DNA from: Ruminococcus sp. UNK.MGS-30
Lineage (GTDB): Bacteria > Bacillota > Clostridia > Oscillospirales > Ruminococcaceae
Assembly: GCA_000980705.1 (NCBI GenBank)
Contig: LBCK01000001.1
Location: 682,001 to 746,000, forward strand
DNA: 64,000 bases
Reading direction: 5' to 3'
The position numbers and the translations under genes are program-made. Below, one piece after another: positions 19,758-28,758 of the stretch. Position 1 is the first letter of the stretch, and the number at the start of each line of letters is the position of its first letter. The notes beneath the pieces are model-generated. The model was not told the origin of the DNA. It saw nothing but the letters and a program-made list of their open reading frames with translations, and did not search any database.

Positions 19758-20039
19758 TTACTTTCCGTTATTGGATGTCTTAGAACCAGCGTGACCCTTA
19801 AAGGTTCTTGTCGGTGCGAATTCACCCAGTTTGTGTCCTACCATATCTTCTGTTACATATACCGGAACGTGCTTGCGACCGTCATGCACAGCGATAGTGT
19901 GGCCTACGAAATCCGGGAAAATGGTAGAAGAACGGCTCCATGTCTTGAGCACTTTCTTCTCGCCGGCTTCGTTCATTGCCTGTACACGCTTGAGGAGGAC
20001 TTCCTGGACGTAAGGTCCCTTTTTGATACTTCTGCTCAT
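19758..20039 (-). CDS. rpsS: 30S ribosomal protein S19
   Basis: 93 residues; in the head of the small subunit, contacting S13 and the A-site region. Signatures: [19 protein letters not shown] and [19 protein letters not shown]. Spacers of about 20 bases to rplB and rplV. Confidence 0.98.
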   Translation of the reverse strand: MSRSIKKGPYVQEVLLKRVQAMNEAGEKKVLKTWSRSSTIFPDFVGHTIAVHDGRKHVPVYVTEDMVGHKLGEFAPTRTFKGHAGSKTSNNGK

Positions 20040-20059
20040 GAGTGTGTTCCTCCTTTCCC

Positions 20060-20893
20060 TTATCTACCGTTGCGGCGCTTTACAATATACTTATCGGATG
20101 CCTTGTGCTTTGCACGAGTCTTATAACCCAGAGCCGGCTTACCCCAAGGAGTAACAGGTCCCGGACGACCGATCGGAGACTTACCTTCACCACCACCGTG
20201 CGGGTGATCGTTCGGGTTCATAACAGAACCTCTGACTGTCGGTCTCCAGCCCTTGTTTCTCATGCGGCCAGCCTTACCGTAATGTACGTTTTCGTGGTCG
20301 ATGTTAGAAACCTGGCCGATAGAAGCACGGCACTCGATCGGAACTTTTCTCATTTCGCCGGAAGGCAGACGAACCAGTGCGAAAGCACCTTCCTTGCCCA
20401 TCAGCTGAGCCATGTTGCCGGCGCTGCGTACCAGCTGTGCGCCCTTGCCCGGATACAGCTCAATTGCGTGGATAAAGGTACCAACCGGGATGTCGATCAG
20501 TTTCAGTGCGTTACCCGGCTTGATGTCTGCATCAGAGCCAGAGCGAACTACGTCGCCGACCTTCAGGCCTTCAGCTGCCAGGATGTAGCGCTTTTCGCCA
20601 TCCTCATACTGAACCAGTGCGATGAATGCGCTTCTGTTCGGATCGTATTCCAGAGTCAGAACAGTTGCGTTCACGCCGTCCTTGCTGCGCTTGAAGTCGA
20701 TGACACGATATTTTCTGCGGTTACCGCCGCCTCTGTGACGAACGGTGATTCTGCCGTAGCTGTTGCGGCCCGAGTTCTTCTTCAGCGGCTCGAGCAGGCT
20801 CTTCTCCGGCTTTACCTTCGACAGACCCGAATAATCGGTCACAGTCATATTTCTGCGAGACGGGGTCGTCGGTTTATAGGTCTTAATGGCCAT
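20060..20893 (-). CDS. rplB: 50S ribosomal protein L2
   Basis: 277 residues; a primary 23S rRNA binder needed for subunit association and peptidyl transfer. Core segments: [20 protein letters not shown] (containing the conserved His) and [24 protein letters not shown] three codons upstream is in frame, but GAGGAG is placed correctly for ATG 20893, which gives the usual [14 protein letters not shown]. Confidence 0.97.
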   Translation of the reverse strand: MAIKTYKPTTPSRRNMTVTDYSGLSKVKPEKSLLEPLKKNSGRNSYGRITVRHRGGGNRRKYRVIDFKRSKDGVNATVLTLEYDPNRSAFIALVQYEDGEKRYILAAEGLKVGDVVRSGSDADIKPGNALKLIDIPVGTFIHAIELYPGKGAQLVRSAGNMAQLMGKEGAFALVRLPSGEMRKVPIECRASIGQVSNIDHENVHYGKAGRMRNKGWRPTVRGSVMNPNDHPHGGGEGKSPIGRPGPVTPWGKPALGYKTRAKHKASDKYIVKRRNGR

Positions 20894-20925
20894 TCTTTTC
20901 ACTCCTCATAAAATGCCAGATTTGC

Positions 20926-20940
20926 GGGAGCATCACTCCC
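20926..20940 (-). other. Stem-loop between rplW and rplB
   Basis: GGGAG (20926-20930) pairs with CTCCC (20936-20940) in the 79-base rplW-rplB spacer. A second weaker pairing, TTACAG/CTGTAA, lies closer to rplW. No T-run is present. Confidence 0.35.
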
Positions 20941-20972
20941 ATACTTGTTACAGCCTGTTAATTATCTGTAAC

Positions 20973-21296
20973 TTAGAACATACCGTCGAAGAATTCGATG
21001 GTACCCTTGCGCTTCTTGCCGTCCTTGTCTGCGGTCGGCTCCGGATTGATGGTGATAACAGCCTTCTTGAAATCCGGGCGCTTGCCTACGCTTCTGCCCA
21101 TGCGCTTGGTGTGACCGGTGCAGTTTACGGTGTTAACCTTCAGAACCTGTACCTGAAACAGTTCTTCTGCTGCCTTTGCAATTTCAACCTTGTTGGCATC
21201 CTTTGCTACTTTGAAAGTGTACTTGCTCTCAGCCATATCGTCGACGCTGCGCTCGGTGATGACCGGAGTCAGAATGATATCCTGTGCTGCTTTCAT
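20973..21296 (-). CDS. rplW: 50S ribosomal protein L23
   Basis: 107 residues; main docking site for SRP and trigger factor at the tunnel exit. Segments: DIILTPVITERSVDDMAESK and GRSVGKRPDFKKAVITINPE. It overlaps rplD by four bases (ATGA), so the two are probably translationally coupled. Confidence 0.98.
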   Translation of the reverse strand: MKAAQDIILTPVITERSVDDMAESKYTFKVAKDANKVEIAKAAEELFQVQVLKVNTVNCTGHTKRMGRSVGKRPDFKKAVITINPEPTADKDGKKRKGTIEFFDGMF

Positions 21297-21919
21297 TTTG
21301 CGTACACCTCCTCGATCTTTGCGACAGCATCCTCTGCAACGATGAACTTGTCATAGTTGAGGATGTCATATACATTCAGGGTGTTGACAGCTGCCGTCTT
21401 CACGCCTGCGATATTTGCTGCACTCTTAACGACCTTCTGGTCAGCCTCAGCGGTAACCAGCAGAGCCTTGCCCTCTACGTTCAGTGCCTTCAGCATTGCA
21501 ACGATGGTCTTTGTCTTGAATTCTTCCACCTTCAGGGAGTTCAGAACGATCATGTTCTGATCCAGAACCTTTGTGGAGAGTGCAGACTTCATAGCAACTC
21601 TTCTTGTCTTCTTGGTCAGAGCGTAACGATAGTCACGGGGCTTCGGGCCCAGTGCAACGCCGCCGTGTACCCACTGCGGAGCACGGATAGAACCCTGTCT
21701 TGCGTGACCTGTTCCCTTCTGTCTCCACGGCTTTCTGCCGCCGCCGGCAACCTCAGTGCGGGTCAGTGTAGACTGTGTGCCCTGACGCTGATTTGCCAGA
21801 TAATTTACGACCATTGCGTGCATCACTGCCTCGTTAGGAGTCACTGCGAAAACTGCATCCGAAAGTTCTCTCTCAGACACCTGCTGGCCAGCCATATCAA
21901 ATACTGCAATCTTTGCCAT
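21293..21919 (-). CDS. rplD: 50S ribosomal protein L4
   Basis: 208 residues. A long basic loop (VAGGGRKPWRQKGTGHARQG) extends to the exit tunnel. In enterobacteria L4 represses its own S10 operon by leader attenuation, which makes the terminator-like hairpin ahead of rpsJ worth testing. It lies 17 bases after rplC. Confidence 0.98.
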   Translation of the reverse strand: MAKIAVFDMAGQQVSERELSDAVFAVTPNEAVMHAMVVNYLANQRQGTQSTLTRTEVAGGGRKPWRQKGTGHARQGSIRAPQWVHGGVALGPKPRDYRYALTKKTRRVAMKSALSTKVLDQNMIVLNSLKVEEFKTKTIVAMLKALNVEGKALLVTAEADQKVVKSAANIAGVKTAAVNTLNVYDILNYDKFIVAEDAVAKIEEVYAK

Positions 21920-21936
21920 TGATGTTTCCTCCTTCC

Positions 21937-22569
21937 TTACGCTTTCACGCTGTCAGTGATGACAACAATTCCACCCTTTGCGCCCGGGACAGCACCCTTG
22001 ATGGCGATCAGGTTATTTTCACTGTCAACCTTTACGATTTCCAGATTCTGTATGGTAACCTTTTCAGCGCCCATGTGACCTGCCATACCCTTGCCCTTGT
22101 AGATACGGGACGGGGAGGAGCAGGCACCCATAGAACCAGGCTGGCGGCCTACCGGACCAGTACCGTGAGTTTCTCTCAGTGTGCGCTGATTGTGACGCTT
22201 GATTGCGCCGGCATAGCCCTTACCTTTGCTGGTGCCGCTGACATCTACGCTGTCGCCTACTGCGAAAGTGTCTGCCTTTACGACATCGCCTACGTTCAGA
22301 GCTGCGCAGTCAGCCAGACGGAATTCCTTCAGTGTCTTCTTGGCTGCGACATCTGCCTTTGCGAAGTGTCCCTGCATCGGCTTGGTAACGTGCTTTGTGG
22401 TCACATCGCCATAGCCCAGCTGAACTGCATCATAGCCGTCGTTTTCGGTTGTCTTCTTCTGGATGACAACGCACGGGCCAGCTTCTACAACAGTAACCGG
22501 GATCACTTTTCCGGCTTCATCGAAGATCTGGGTCATGCCGACCTTCTTGCCGATAATTGCTTTCTGCAT
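21937..22569 (-). CDS. rplC: 50S ribosomal protein L3
   Basis: 210 residues; an early assembly protein reaching the peptidyl-transferase centre. ATG 22569 ([20 protein letters not shown]) is chosen over an upstream in-frame ATG because it has AGGAGGAAA before it and matches the family N-terminus. [20 protein letters not shown] and [20 protein letters not shown] are the L3 signatures. The 109-base spacer before it holds four successive stem-loops. Confidence 0.97.
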   Translation of the reverse strand: MQKAIIGKKVGMTQIFDEAGKVIPVTVVEAGPCVVIQKKTTENDGYDAVQLGYGDVTTKHVTKPMQGHFAKADVAAKKTLKEFRLADCAALNVGDVVKADTFAVGDSVDVSGTSKGKGYAGAIKRHNQRTLRETHGTGPVGRQPGSMGACSSPSRIYKGKGMAGHMGAEKVTIQNLEIVKVDSENNLIAIKGAVPGAKGGIVVITDSVKA

Positions 22570-22594
22570 TTTGATTTCCTCCTGTTGGTTATTG

Positions 22595-22679
22595 GTTGAC
22601 GATTCAGATCCGTCAACATGACCGGCGGTATGCCTACCGCCCTGCGGCAATTTCTGCCGCTTTCAGAATCAGAGATTCT
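22595..22679 (-). other. Four consecutive stem-loops in the rpsJ-rplC spacer
   Basis: Perfect inverted repeats lie end to end: GTTGACG/CGTCAAC (22595-22617), GGCGGTA/TACCGCC (22624-22641, 4-base loop), GCGGCA/TGCCGC (22644-22660) and AGAATC/GATTCT (22665-22679, reaching the rpsJ stop). None has a T-run. They may be a ribosomal-protein binding leader for L3/L4 synthesis or mRNA processing sites; this is inference. Confidence 0.6.
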
Positions 22680-22993
22680 TACTTGAGTTCCATTACGATG
22701 TCTACGCCTGCCGGGATCTCCAGCTTCTGCAGAGCCTCAGTGGTCTTCTGCGTCGGACGTACAACGTCGATCAAGCGCTTGTGAGTACGGCGCTCGAACT
22801 GCTCACGGCTATCCTTGTACTTGTGAGTTGCACGCAGGATGGTGACGATCTCCTTATCGGTCGGGAGCGGGATCGGACCCGAAACCTGAGAACCGCTTCT
22901 CTTTGCTGCCTCTACGATCTTGGCTGCTGCTGCATCTACTGTAGCGTGCTCATAGCCCTTGATCTTGATTCTGATTTTTTCGTTGACTGCCAT
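22679..22993 (-). CDS. rpsJ: 30S ribosomal protein S10
   Basis: 104 residues; small-subunit head protein that also serves as NusE in antitermination. Signatures: [20 protein letters not shown] and [20 protein letters not shown]. It is the first gene of the operon, with a leader of about 300 bases containing a candidate attenuator. AAGGAGGCG precedes ATG 22993. Confidence 0.98.
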   Translation of the reverse strand: MAVNEKIRIKIKGYEHATVDAAAAKIVEAAKRSGSQVSGPIPLPTDKEIVTILRATHKYKDSREQFERRTHKRLIDVVRPTQKTTEALQKLEIPAGVDIVMELK

Positions 22994-23089
22994 TTTTTTC
23001 GCCTCCTTCGTATTGTTGGGGGGCCGGAGAATTTCTGCTCTCCGTCAGGAAGTTTTCCACGCCGCCGGGTGTTTCCAGCGCCGGCGTAC

Positions 23090-23121
23090 AAAAAAGCTCG
23101 AAAACGCAAATGTTTCCGAGC
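23090..23121 (-). terminator. Candidate attenuator in the S10 operon leader
   Basis: On the minus strand GCTCGGAAAC pairs with GTTTTCGAGC (10 bp with one G-U) around a 6-base loop and is followed by six T. It lies between the operon promoter and rpsJ, so it would stop transcription before the first gene unless overridden. This is the arrangement expected of leader attenuation. Confidence 0.65.
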
Positions 23122-23145
23122 CAGTGCAAACAGCAGTACAAACCG

Positions 23146-23163
23146 GCATAGCTAGAGCCATGC
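23146..23163 (-). other. Stem-loop upstream of the S10 leader terminator
   Basis: GCATGGCT and AGCTATGC form an 8-base-pair hairpin with one G-U, about 25 bases upstream of the terminator-like hairpin in the same leader. It may be part of the regulatory fold. Confidence 0.4.
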
Positions 23164-23297
23164 TGGTGAAATGTACACAGACTGTGTGGTTATCCTGATT
23201 CGCCCGGTTTTAAATCGGACATACTCCACGAAAATTACCTGACATACCGCCAGCAACCTTTCGCTTCATCGCATATCTATTGCAATCACGCTTGTAT

Positions 23298-23326
23298 ATT
23301 ATAGCATCTTTCCGGAAGGAATGCAA
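23298..23326 (-). promoter_or_regulatory. Sigma-A promoter of the S10-spc-alpha operon
   Basis: -35 TTGCAT (23321-23326), 17-base spacer, -10 TATAAT (23298-23303), read on the minus strand. The start point near 23291 leaves a leader of roughly 297 bases before rpsJ. No second strong promoter was noticed inside the operon. Confidence 0.85.
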
Positions 23327-23485
23327 GCCTTTTGCCGATTTTTCTTTCGATTATTTTGTAAACTTTTTGTAAAGCCGCAAAATTCACGCTTTTACCGGTC
23401 TCCTGCACGCCGAAATCCCTATATAAATAGTATAGCCGCACAGCATCTCCTGCCGTGCGGCTGTTTCTGTCTGGATTTGTCTTTA

Positions 23486-23723
23486 GGCAACCCCGCACAA
23501 AGCCCGCCTGACGGCTTTGCACGCAATCTGCTTGCTGATTTTCCGTCATATTGCCCAGAAATTCCTTGCCAGACGACTGCGTTCGAGGCAGGATTCTGCC
23601 CGAGGACAAAGGAGCGTCGCACTAGGATTGATTGCGACTACAAAGTATGCCTGCGAAATTTCTATGCAATCTGCCGAAAAATCCGGCTTCGCATCTTACG
23701 CACAAGCTTTGTGCGGTGTTGCC
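23486..23723. mobile_element. MITE-like element of 238 bp, no coding capacity
   Basis: Terminal inverted repeats of 18 bp (GGCAACCCCGCACAAAGC at 23486; GCTTTGTGCGGTGTTGCC ending 23723) match at 17 positions and are flanked on both sides by TTTA, a possible target duplication. The inside is full of short palindromes and has no transposase. The right end touches the stop codon of the membrane protein gene at 23725. A related fragment lies near 49453. Confidence 0.65.
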
Positions 23724-23724
23724 T

Positions 23725-24573
23725 TTATTCCGCTTTCTCCGAGCGCTGTCCTTTCAGATGCAGTGCCAGCAGCACCACGCCCAGCGCCAGCAGGACGATG
23801 CCGGAGACCAGCACCGCCGTGGTGAGTGCCGTCATCGTGCCGGTGACGACGGCGTAAACAGCCGCCTCTTTCAGTACGAACCGATGGATCACGCCTGTGC
23901 CGAAGATCACCCCTGCCCCGGCAGTCAGCAATGCGCCTGCGCCGAAACAGCCGGTGCCGATCCAGTAGCGGTTCCGCAGCAGCAACAGCAGCAGTACCGT
24001 CAGCACGCCGCAGACACCCTCGCCTGCAAAGGTCAGTGTCCGCAGCTTATGCAGCTTGGACAGATAGCCCGATTTCTGGAGGGTCTCTGTCCGCAGCAGG
24101 TCTGTGGCATCGGAGATGACCTTTTCTCCGTTGTCGATGGTCTCCCGGAGCTTTTCGTTGTAGGTATCATCCTTTGCGCAGTTGTTCTCCTCTGCGTACT
24201 TTTCAAAGTAGTCTGTGATGCTGCTCTCCAGTGCCGAAAAATCAATGTCTCCGCTGCCTTTTCCATAGAGCGCCGTCACCTTGTTCTCCATGCACTGTTC
24301 CAGCCAGTCCACGGAGATGGTGTCCATGTATACCTCTGCCGGGACAGCGGTGGTGTTATAGTCGTTCTGGAACCTGGTATTCAGGCTGTCGTAGACCTTC
24401 TGACCAGCATCGTGTCGGTGCATCTGGGAGATCAGCTGGGACGGACCGCACAGGACGGAAACGCCCACGGCGCTGCCCACTGTTCCCAGCAGGGAAAACA
24501 CCAGCAGAATCGACAGGATCAGCCGGAGCAGCAGTCCGCCTTTTCCCATTCCGGAAGTTGTTGCTTTGCTCAT
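23725..24573 (-). CDS. Sortase-operon membrane protein, unknown function
   Basis: 282 residues. One N-terminal transmembrane segment (about 14-36), a roughly 130-residue hydrophilic domain rich in acidic residues (about 45-170), then three more hydrophobic segments (about 183-265) and a short charged tail (KGQRSEKAE). I do not recognise the family. It overlaps the sortase gene by four bases (ATGA), so the two are translationally coupled and probably act together in surface-protein processing. The stop codon abuts a MITE-like element, which may have trimmed or replaced its original 3' end. Confidence 0.75.
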   Translation of the reverse strand: MSKATTSGMGKGGLLLRLILSILLVFSLLGTVGSAVGVSVLCGPSQLISQMHRHDAGQKVYDSLNTRFQNDYNTTAVPAEVYMDTISVDWLEQCMENKVTALYGKGSGDIDFSALESSITDYFEKYAEENNCAKDDTYNEKLRETIDNGEKVISDATDLLRTETLQKSGYLSKLHKLRTLTFAGEGVCGVLTVLLLLLLRNRYWIGTGCFGAGALLTAGAGVIFGTGVIHRFVLKEAAVYAVVTGTMTALTTAVLVSGIVLLALGVVLLALHLKGQRSEKAE

Positions 24574-25277
24574 TGGTTGCCTCCTTCCGCACTTGTGCCG
24601 GCATCGGTATAGAACGCCTTATCCGTCAGCTTGCAGACCACGCCCACCCGTTTCGAGGATGAGCCGAGGAGCTGCATCTCGCAGGTGTACAGGGTCAGAC
24701 GCTCGTCGTCCGTCTTTTTCAAATAAGACTTGTCCGATGCGTCAAAGGTGATCTGCTCCGTGACCTCATAGGTGAATTTGCCGTAGGTGGTATACGCCGT
24801 CACCGTATCCCCCACCTTCAGCTGGTTCAGATCATGGAAAAAGGTGTTGACATGGGCGCTGATGACAGAGTTTCCCGATGCGCCCAGCAGTGCAGATGCC
24901 GGTGTCTGGCAGGCGCCCTCTTCCAGCAGTTCCGCACCGCCGCCCCAGTAGACCGGCGCATACAGTCCGATGGATTTCGCCTCCAGCACAGCACACTGGC
25001 TGCCATAGTCCGAGACCACCGGCGTACCCTCTTCTGCGGTCTCGCCGGTATAGTCGGTGTCGATGTCCGTCTGGACGATGTTCAGCCCGTTTGTGCCGTT
25101 GTCAGAAACAACGCCGCTGCCGTCCATAAAGGCAACTTTCAGATAAGTTTTCGCCATCTCATACGGGCGAATGCTGCCCAGCAGCAGGATGCCGGCGCAA
25201 AGCACAGCCACCAGCAGCGGCAGCAGGATCTGCGCCAACAGGGGCAGCGGCAGTCTGGATGTAGTTTTCTTTTTCAT
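24570..25277 (-). CDS. Class C/D-like sortase
   Basis: 235 residues with an N-terminal signal-anchor (about 10-33) and an extracellular sortase domain. The catalytic triad is visible: His142 in SVISAHVNTFF, Cys199 in LTLYTC (the TLxTC motif) and Arg210 in SSKRVGVVC. The usual GHR context is AHV here. Sortases cut a C-terminal sorting signal and link the protein to cell wall or to another pilin. ATG 25277 (MKKKTTSRLPLP) is chosen over an upstream in-frame start because of the GAGGCGG site. It lies 10 bases after the substrate-like gene. Confidence 0.88.
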   Translation of the reverse strand: MKKKTTSRLPLPLLAQILLPLLVAVLCAGILLLGSIRPYEMAKTYLKVAFMDGSGVVSDNGTNGLNIVQTDIDTDYTGETAEEGTPVVSDYGSQCAVLEAKSIGLYAPVYWGGGAELLEEGACQTPASALLGASGNSVISAHVNTFFHDLNQLKVGDTVTAYTTYGKFTYEVTEQITFDASDKSYLKKTDDERLTLYTCEMQLLGSSSKRVGVVCKLTDKAFYTDAGTSAEGGNQ

Positions 25278-25287
25278 ACACGCCGCC

Positions 25288-26064
25288 TCACGATTTCTTG
25301 CTGCGGCAGAGGACGATGCCCAGTCCGGCTGCCGCCAGGACAACTGCGCCACCGCCGATCAGCACCGGAACGGTATACGGGATACCGGTCGCCTCTACCG
25401 TATTGCCAAAGGTGGACACGCCCACCAGGTTGCCATCTGCGTCATGGGCGCTGATGGAAATTGCGCCGTCGGAGATCTCATCCACCGAGAAGTTCACGCC
25501 GAACGCCTCGCCCACGTCTGCCATGCTGGCGATGATATCCAGCTGGTCGCTGGTGTCCAGCTGTTTCAGAAAGCTGTTGCGCTCGTCGTTGCTCATGTTC
25601 TGCACGAAGCTGTCCCGTTTATCTGCCGGCAGGCTATTGATATAGCTGACCTTTTCATCCAGGGTCATATCCATAAAATCCTTGGCAGAGGGTGTGGTCG
25701 TCTGCGCTGCGCTGCTGCCGTTTGCCTTTGCGGCGGTGGTGGTCGTCTCGCCGGCGGAGGAGTCGGCGTTATCTGCCGGGGCAGTAGTGCCTTTGTTCAG
25801 TTCGTCCTCGATCTTCTGGTCACGCTGGCTTGCCCAGTTATCCAGGGCAGCGATTGCCCTATCGCACTGTTCGGAGGTATAATTGCCGCCGCTGTACTGA
25901 GCGATGCACTGCTGGATCTGCGCCTCCGGCAGACCCACAGCGTAGGCATGAGCGATCACATCGCCCACCGAGGTTGCCGCAGCCGACAGCGTACCCACGC
26001 CGCAGCCCAGCACCAGCGCCAAACCGAGGCTCAGTCCGGCGATCTTTTTGGTCATATGTTTCAT
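25288..26064 (-). CDS. Secreted protein with C-terminal membrane anchor, likely sortase partner
   Basis: 258 residues: signal peptide (1-28, KKIAGLSLGLALVLGCGVGT), a helical region (29-92), a Thr/Ala/Ser-rich linker (about 95-130), a second domain (131-222) and a C-terminal hydrophobic helix (about 230-252) ending in RSKKS. This is the layout of a sortase substrate, but the usual LPXTG is absent; the residues before the helix read TGIPYT. It is the first gene of the three-gene sortase operon and is a likely substrate by context. ATG 26064 has AAGGA upstream. Confidence 0.75.
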   Translation of the reverse strand: MKHMTKKIAGLSLGLALVLGCGVGTLSAAATSVGDVIAHAYAVGLPEAQIQQCIAQYSGGNYTSEQCDRAIAALDNWASQRDQKIEDELNKGTTAPADNADSSAGETTTTAAKANGSSAAQTTTPSAKDFMDMTLDEKVSYINSLPADKRDSFVQNMSNDERNSFLKQLDTSDQLDIIASMADVGEAFGVNFSVDEISDGAISISAHDADGNLVGVSTFGNTVEATGIPYTVPVLIGGGAVVLAAAGLGIVLCRSKKS

Positions 26065-26175
26065 AGAGATTCCTTTCCCGAGTGTTCCGGGCGGTTTTCT
26101 GCCGGAACAAAACGAATGCGAAAACAGCACCCGTTCCCCCGAAAGCCTATGCCTTCCCGGTATGCTGTATCTTTT

Positions 26176-26204
26176 ATTATACAAGAAAACAACAAAAATT
26201 GCAA
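26176..26204 (-). promoter_or_regulatory. Sigma-A promoter of the sortase operon
   Basis: -35 TTGCAA (26199-26204), 17-base spacer, -10 TATAAT (26176-26181), read on the minus strand; the leader is about 105 bases. Confidence 0.85.
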
Positions 26205-26219
26205 TAGCCAATTTACAAC

Positions 26220-26806
26220 GGACGGCGGGTCAGTCCGTCGCCCAGCGGAAATGGCGACGGCAGACTTGCCCAAGGATAGCAAGCCACCGCTGACCTTTCG
26301 CCCCAATTTAGCGTTCAAGAAAGGGGAACGTCACGGCAGACAAGCTGCCTATGACCCCTCCGGGGGATTTTTGTTTCGAGAACTCGATATAAGGCTCCTC
26401 TACAGAGGTGATTCCCCACGGGGTGGGGAAATGTCATCGTAGATGACAAAGGGGACCGCTCAGTACGAGCTGGCAAGCCGCAGGCTTGACTGAGGAGTCT
26501 CAGGCGAACGATGTTCGCCCCTACGGTAATATTTTTCAAGCACACAAACTAATTTCTAAGAATGTCCCCCTTGAAAAGGGGGATGTCAGCGTTAGCTGAC
26601 AGGGGGATTATCCCTCCGAATGCTCCTCACGGAGCATCCACCTCCCTTTTCAAGGGAGGCAAATCAACTCCTCTGCCCTGCCGGGCATCTCCTCTATAAG
26701 AGGAGACAATTTCGCAAAGTCTCCTCTTTTAGAGGAGGTGGCACGCAGTGCCGGAGGAGTCAGAGGAGTCTCGGGCGAACGATGTTCGCCCCTACGGTGA
26801 TTCTGG
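26220..26806. repeat. Mosaic palindromic repeat island 1
   Basis: Modules in order: a CGTCGCC/GGCGACG module shared with 58897-58952; CCCCACGGGGTGGGG; a TGTCA/TGACA stem; CAAGCCGCAGGCTTG; GGCGAACGATGTTCGCC (near 26503); CCCCCTTGAAAAGGGGG; TGTCAGC/GCTGACA; TGCTCC/GGAGCA; TGCCCTGCCGGGCA; CTCCTCT/AGAGGAG; and a second GGGCGAACGATGTTCGCCC at 26773-26791. No gene was found inside. Confidence 0.85.
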
Positions 26807-26824
26807 AACAATTTTATCCAACAA

Positions 26825-26860
26825 CAAAAAACAACCGCCCGGCGAACCGGACGGCTGCTG
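26825..26860 (-). terminator. Terminator of proS
   Basis: AACCGCCCGG and CCGGACGGCT pair around a short loop and are followed by a T-run on the minus strand, about 25 bases after the proS stop. Confidence 0.85.
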
Positions 26861-26883
26861 TTATTCTTCTGTTTGCGGTAAGA

Positions 26884-28344
26884 TCAATATGCCTTGCCCC
26901 ACAGCACCATGTGCTTTGCCGGCTTGCCGCAGCAGACGCACTTGTCGGAAATGTGCTGCTGGTTCAGCGGAATGCAGCGGGAGCCAACGCCGGTGACTTC
27001 CTTCACCTTGTCCTCGCACGCCTCGTCGCCGCACCACATTGCCTCGATAAAGCCGTCGCCCTTTTCTTCCAGCGCCTGGGTGATCTCGTCCATGGTCTGG
27101 CAGACATAGGTCTTGTTCTTCCGGTTTTCCAGCGCCTTCTGGAACATTCCCTGCGGGATCACGTTCTCCAGCAGGTCGGTCACGGTGTCACACAGCGCCG
27201 CATAGTTCTCGTCCAGGGCAACGGTCTGCTTTTCGCCGTTAAAGCGAGCAGCAACCACGCACTGTCCGGACTCGATATCCTTCGGGCCGATCTCGATACG
27301 AACCGGAATGCCCTTCATCTCGTACTGCGCAAACTTCCATCCCGGAGAGTTGTCGGAGTCGTCCAGCTTGACCCGGATGCCCTTGGCAGCCAGTGCCTGG
27401 TACAGCTCGTTCGCCTTGTCCAGAACGCCTTCCTTGTGCTGTGCGATGGGGACGATCACAGCCTGTACGGGAGCCACTGCCGGCGGCAGAACCAGACCGC
27501 TGTCATCGCCGTGTGTCATGATGATAGCGCCGATCAGACGGGTGGTCATGCCCCAGCTGGTCTGGTGCGGATATGCCAGCTTGTTGTCCTTGCCGGCAAA
27601 CTGGATGCCGAACGCCTTGGCAAAGCCGTCCCCAAAGTAGTGGGATGTACCAGCCTGGAGCGCCTTGCCGTCGTGCATCAGTGCCTCGATGGCATAGGTG
27701 GAGACAGCGCCGGCGAACTTGTCGCTCTCGGTCTTTCTGCCCTTGACCACCGGCATTGCCAGGCACTTTTCGCAAAAGTCAGCGTATACGTTCAGCATAC
27801 GCTCGGTCTCCTGGATCGCCTCTTCTGCGGTAGCGTGGATGGTGTGTCCTTCCTGCCACAGGAATTCCCGGGAGCGCAGGAACGGACGGGTGGTCTTTTC
27901 CCAGCGCACTACGCTGACCCACTGGTTGTACAGCTTCGGCAGGTCACGATAGCTGTGTACGATGTCCTTGTAGTGATCGCAGAACAGAGTCTCTGAAGTC
28001 GGACGAACGCACAGGCGCTCTTCCAGCTTTTCACTGCCGCCGTAGGTGACCCATGCCACTTCCGGCGCAAAGCCCTCTACGTGATCCTTTTCCTTCTGGA
28101 GCAGGCTCTCCGGGATGAACATGGGCATATTGACGTTCACGTGACCGGTTTCCTTGAACTTTGCGTCCAGGATGCGCTGTATATTTTCCCAGATGGCATA
28201 GCCGTAGGGACGAATGACCATACAGCCCTTTACACTGGTATAAGAGACAAGCTCTGCCTTTTTGCAGATATCGGTGTACCACTGTGCGAAATCCACGTCC
28301 ATTGCCGTGATCTCTTCCACCATTTTCTGATTTTTCTTTGCCAT
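26884..28344 (-). CDS. proS: Prolyl-tRNA synthetase, short (archaeal/eukaryote-like) type
   Basis: 486 residues; charges tRNA-Pro in the cytoplasm. It is the compact class II form without the inserted editing domain of the long bacterial enzyme. Catalytic core signatures are [37 protein letters not shown] and [18 protein letters not shown]-terminal domain has four cysteines in two pairs ([12 protein letters not shown] ... CVCCGKPA), the zinc-binding domain of this subtype. It is monocistronic with its own promoter and terminator. The leader is too short for a T-box. Confidence 0.96.
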   Translation of the reverse strand: MAKKNQKMVEEITAMDVDFAQWYTDICKKAELVSYTSVKGCMVIRPYGYAIWENIQRILDAKFKETGHVNVNMPMFIPESLLQKEKDHVEGFAPEVAWVTYGGSEKLEERLCVRPTSETLFCDHYKDIVHSYRDLPKLYNQWVSVVRWEKTTRPFLRSREFLWQEGHTIHATAEEAIQETERMLNVYADFCEKCLAMPVVKGRKTESDKFAGAVSTYAIEALMHDGKALQAGTSHYFGDGFAKAFGIQFAGKDNKLAYPHQTSWGMTTRLIGAIIMTHGDDSGLVLPPAVAPVQAVIVPIAQHKEGVLDKANELYQALAAKGIRVKLDDSDNSPGWKFAQYEMKGIPVRIEIGPKDIESGQCVVAARFNGEKQTVALDENYAALCDTVTDLLENVIPQGMFQKALENRKNKTYVCQTMDEITQALEEKGDGFIEAMWCGDEACEDKVKEVTGVGSRCIPLNQQHISDKCVCCGKPAKHMVLWGKAY

Positions 28345-28405
28345 AGTATCCTCCTGTGGTTGTTTCCGGCGCAGGCATCGCCGCCTGTGCCGTCAGTCTG
28401 TTTTC

Positions 28406-28434
28406 AGTATAGCATATTTCCGCCGGAAATGCAA
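28406..28434 (-). promoter_or_regulatory. Sigma-A promoter of proS
   Basis: -35 TTGCAT (28429-28434), 17-base spacer, -10 TATACT (28406-28411), read on the minus strand; the leader is about 55 bases. Confidence 0.85.
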
Positions 28435-28489
28435 GGGATTTCTTGAAAAAGCCATGGACCAATTTTTTAGAAAACTGCCTTTGAAACGA

Positions 28490-28720
28490 TAACGTAAGGT
28501 ACACCTTGTGCTGAGATATTAGAACAAACAAATAAAAGGGATAATCCCTCCGGCACTCCGTGCCACCTCGTACTGAGCGGTCCCCTTTGTCACCTACGGT
28601 GACATTTCCCCACTCTGTGGGGAATCCCCCTTGAAAAGGGGGATGTCAGCGTAAGCTGACAGGGGGATTCGTTCTTCAGCCAAACCTATGACTTGCTAAT
28701 TCAACACAAAGTGCATCAGT
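28490..28720. repeat. Mosaic palindromic repeat island 2
   Basis: Contains the CACCTTGTGCTGAG module, CGGCACTCCGTGCC, CGTACTGAGCGGTCCCCTTT, a TGTCACC/GGTGACA stem, CCCCAC/GTGGGG, CCCCCTTGAAAAGGGGG and TGTCAGC/GCTGACA. The order is inverted relative to island 1. No gene seen. Confidence 0.8.
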
Positions 28721-28758
28721 TGCAAAAATGATTTGCGTGATTTTAGTTTGATTCACTC

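Noticed and set aside
28345-28405. A T-box leader for proS
   Set aside because: The leader is about 55 bases long, too short for a specifier stem, a T-box sequence and a terminator.
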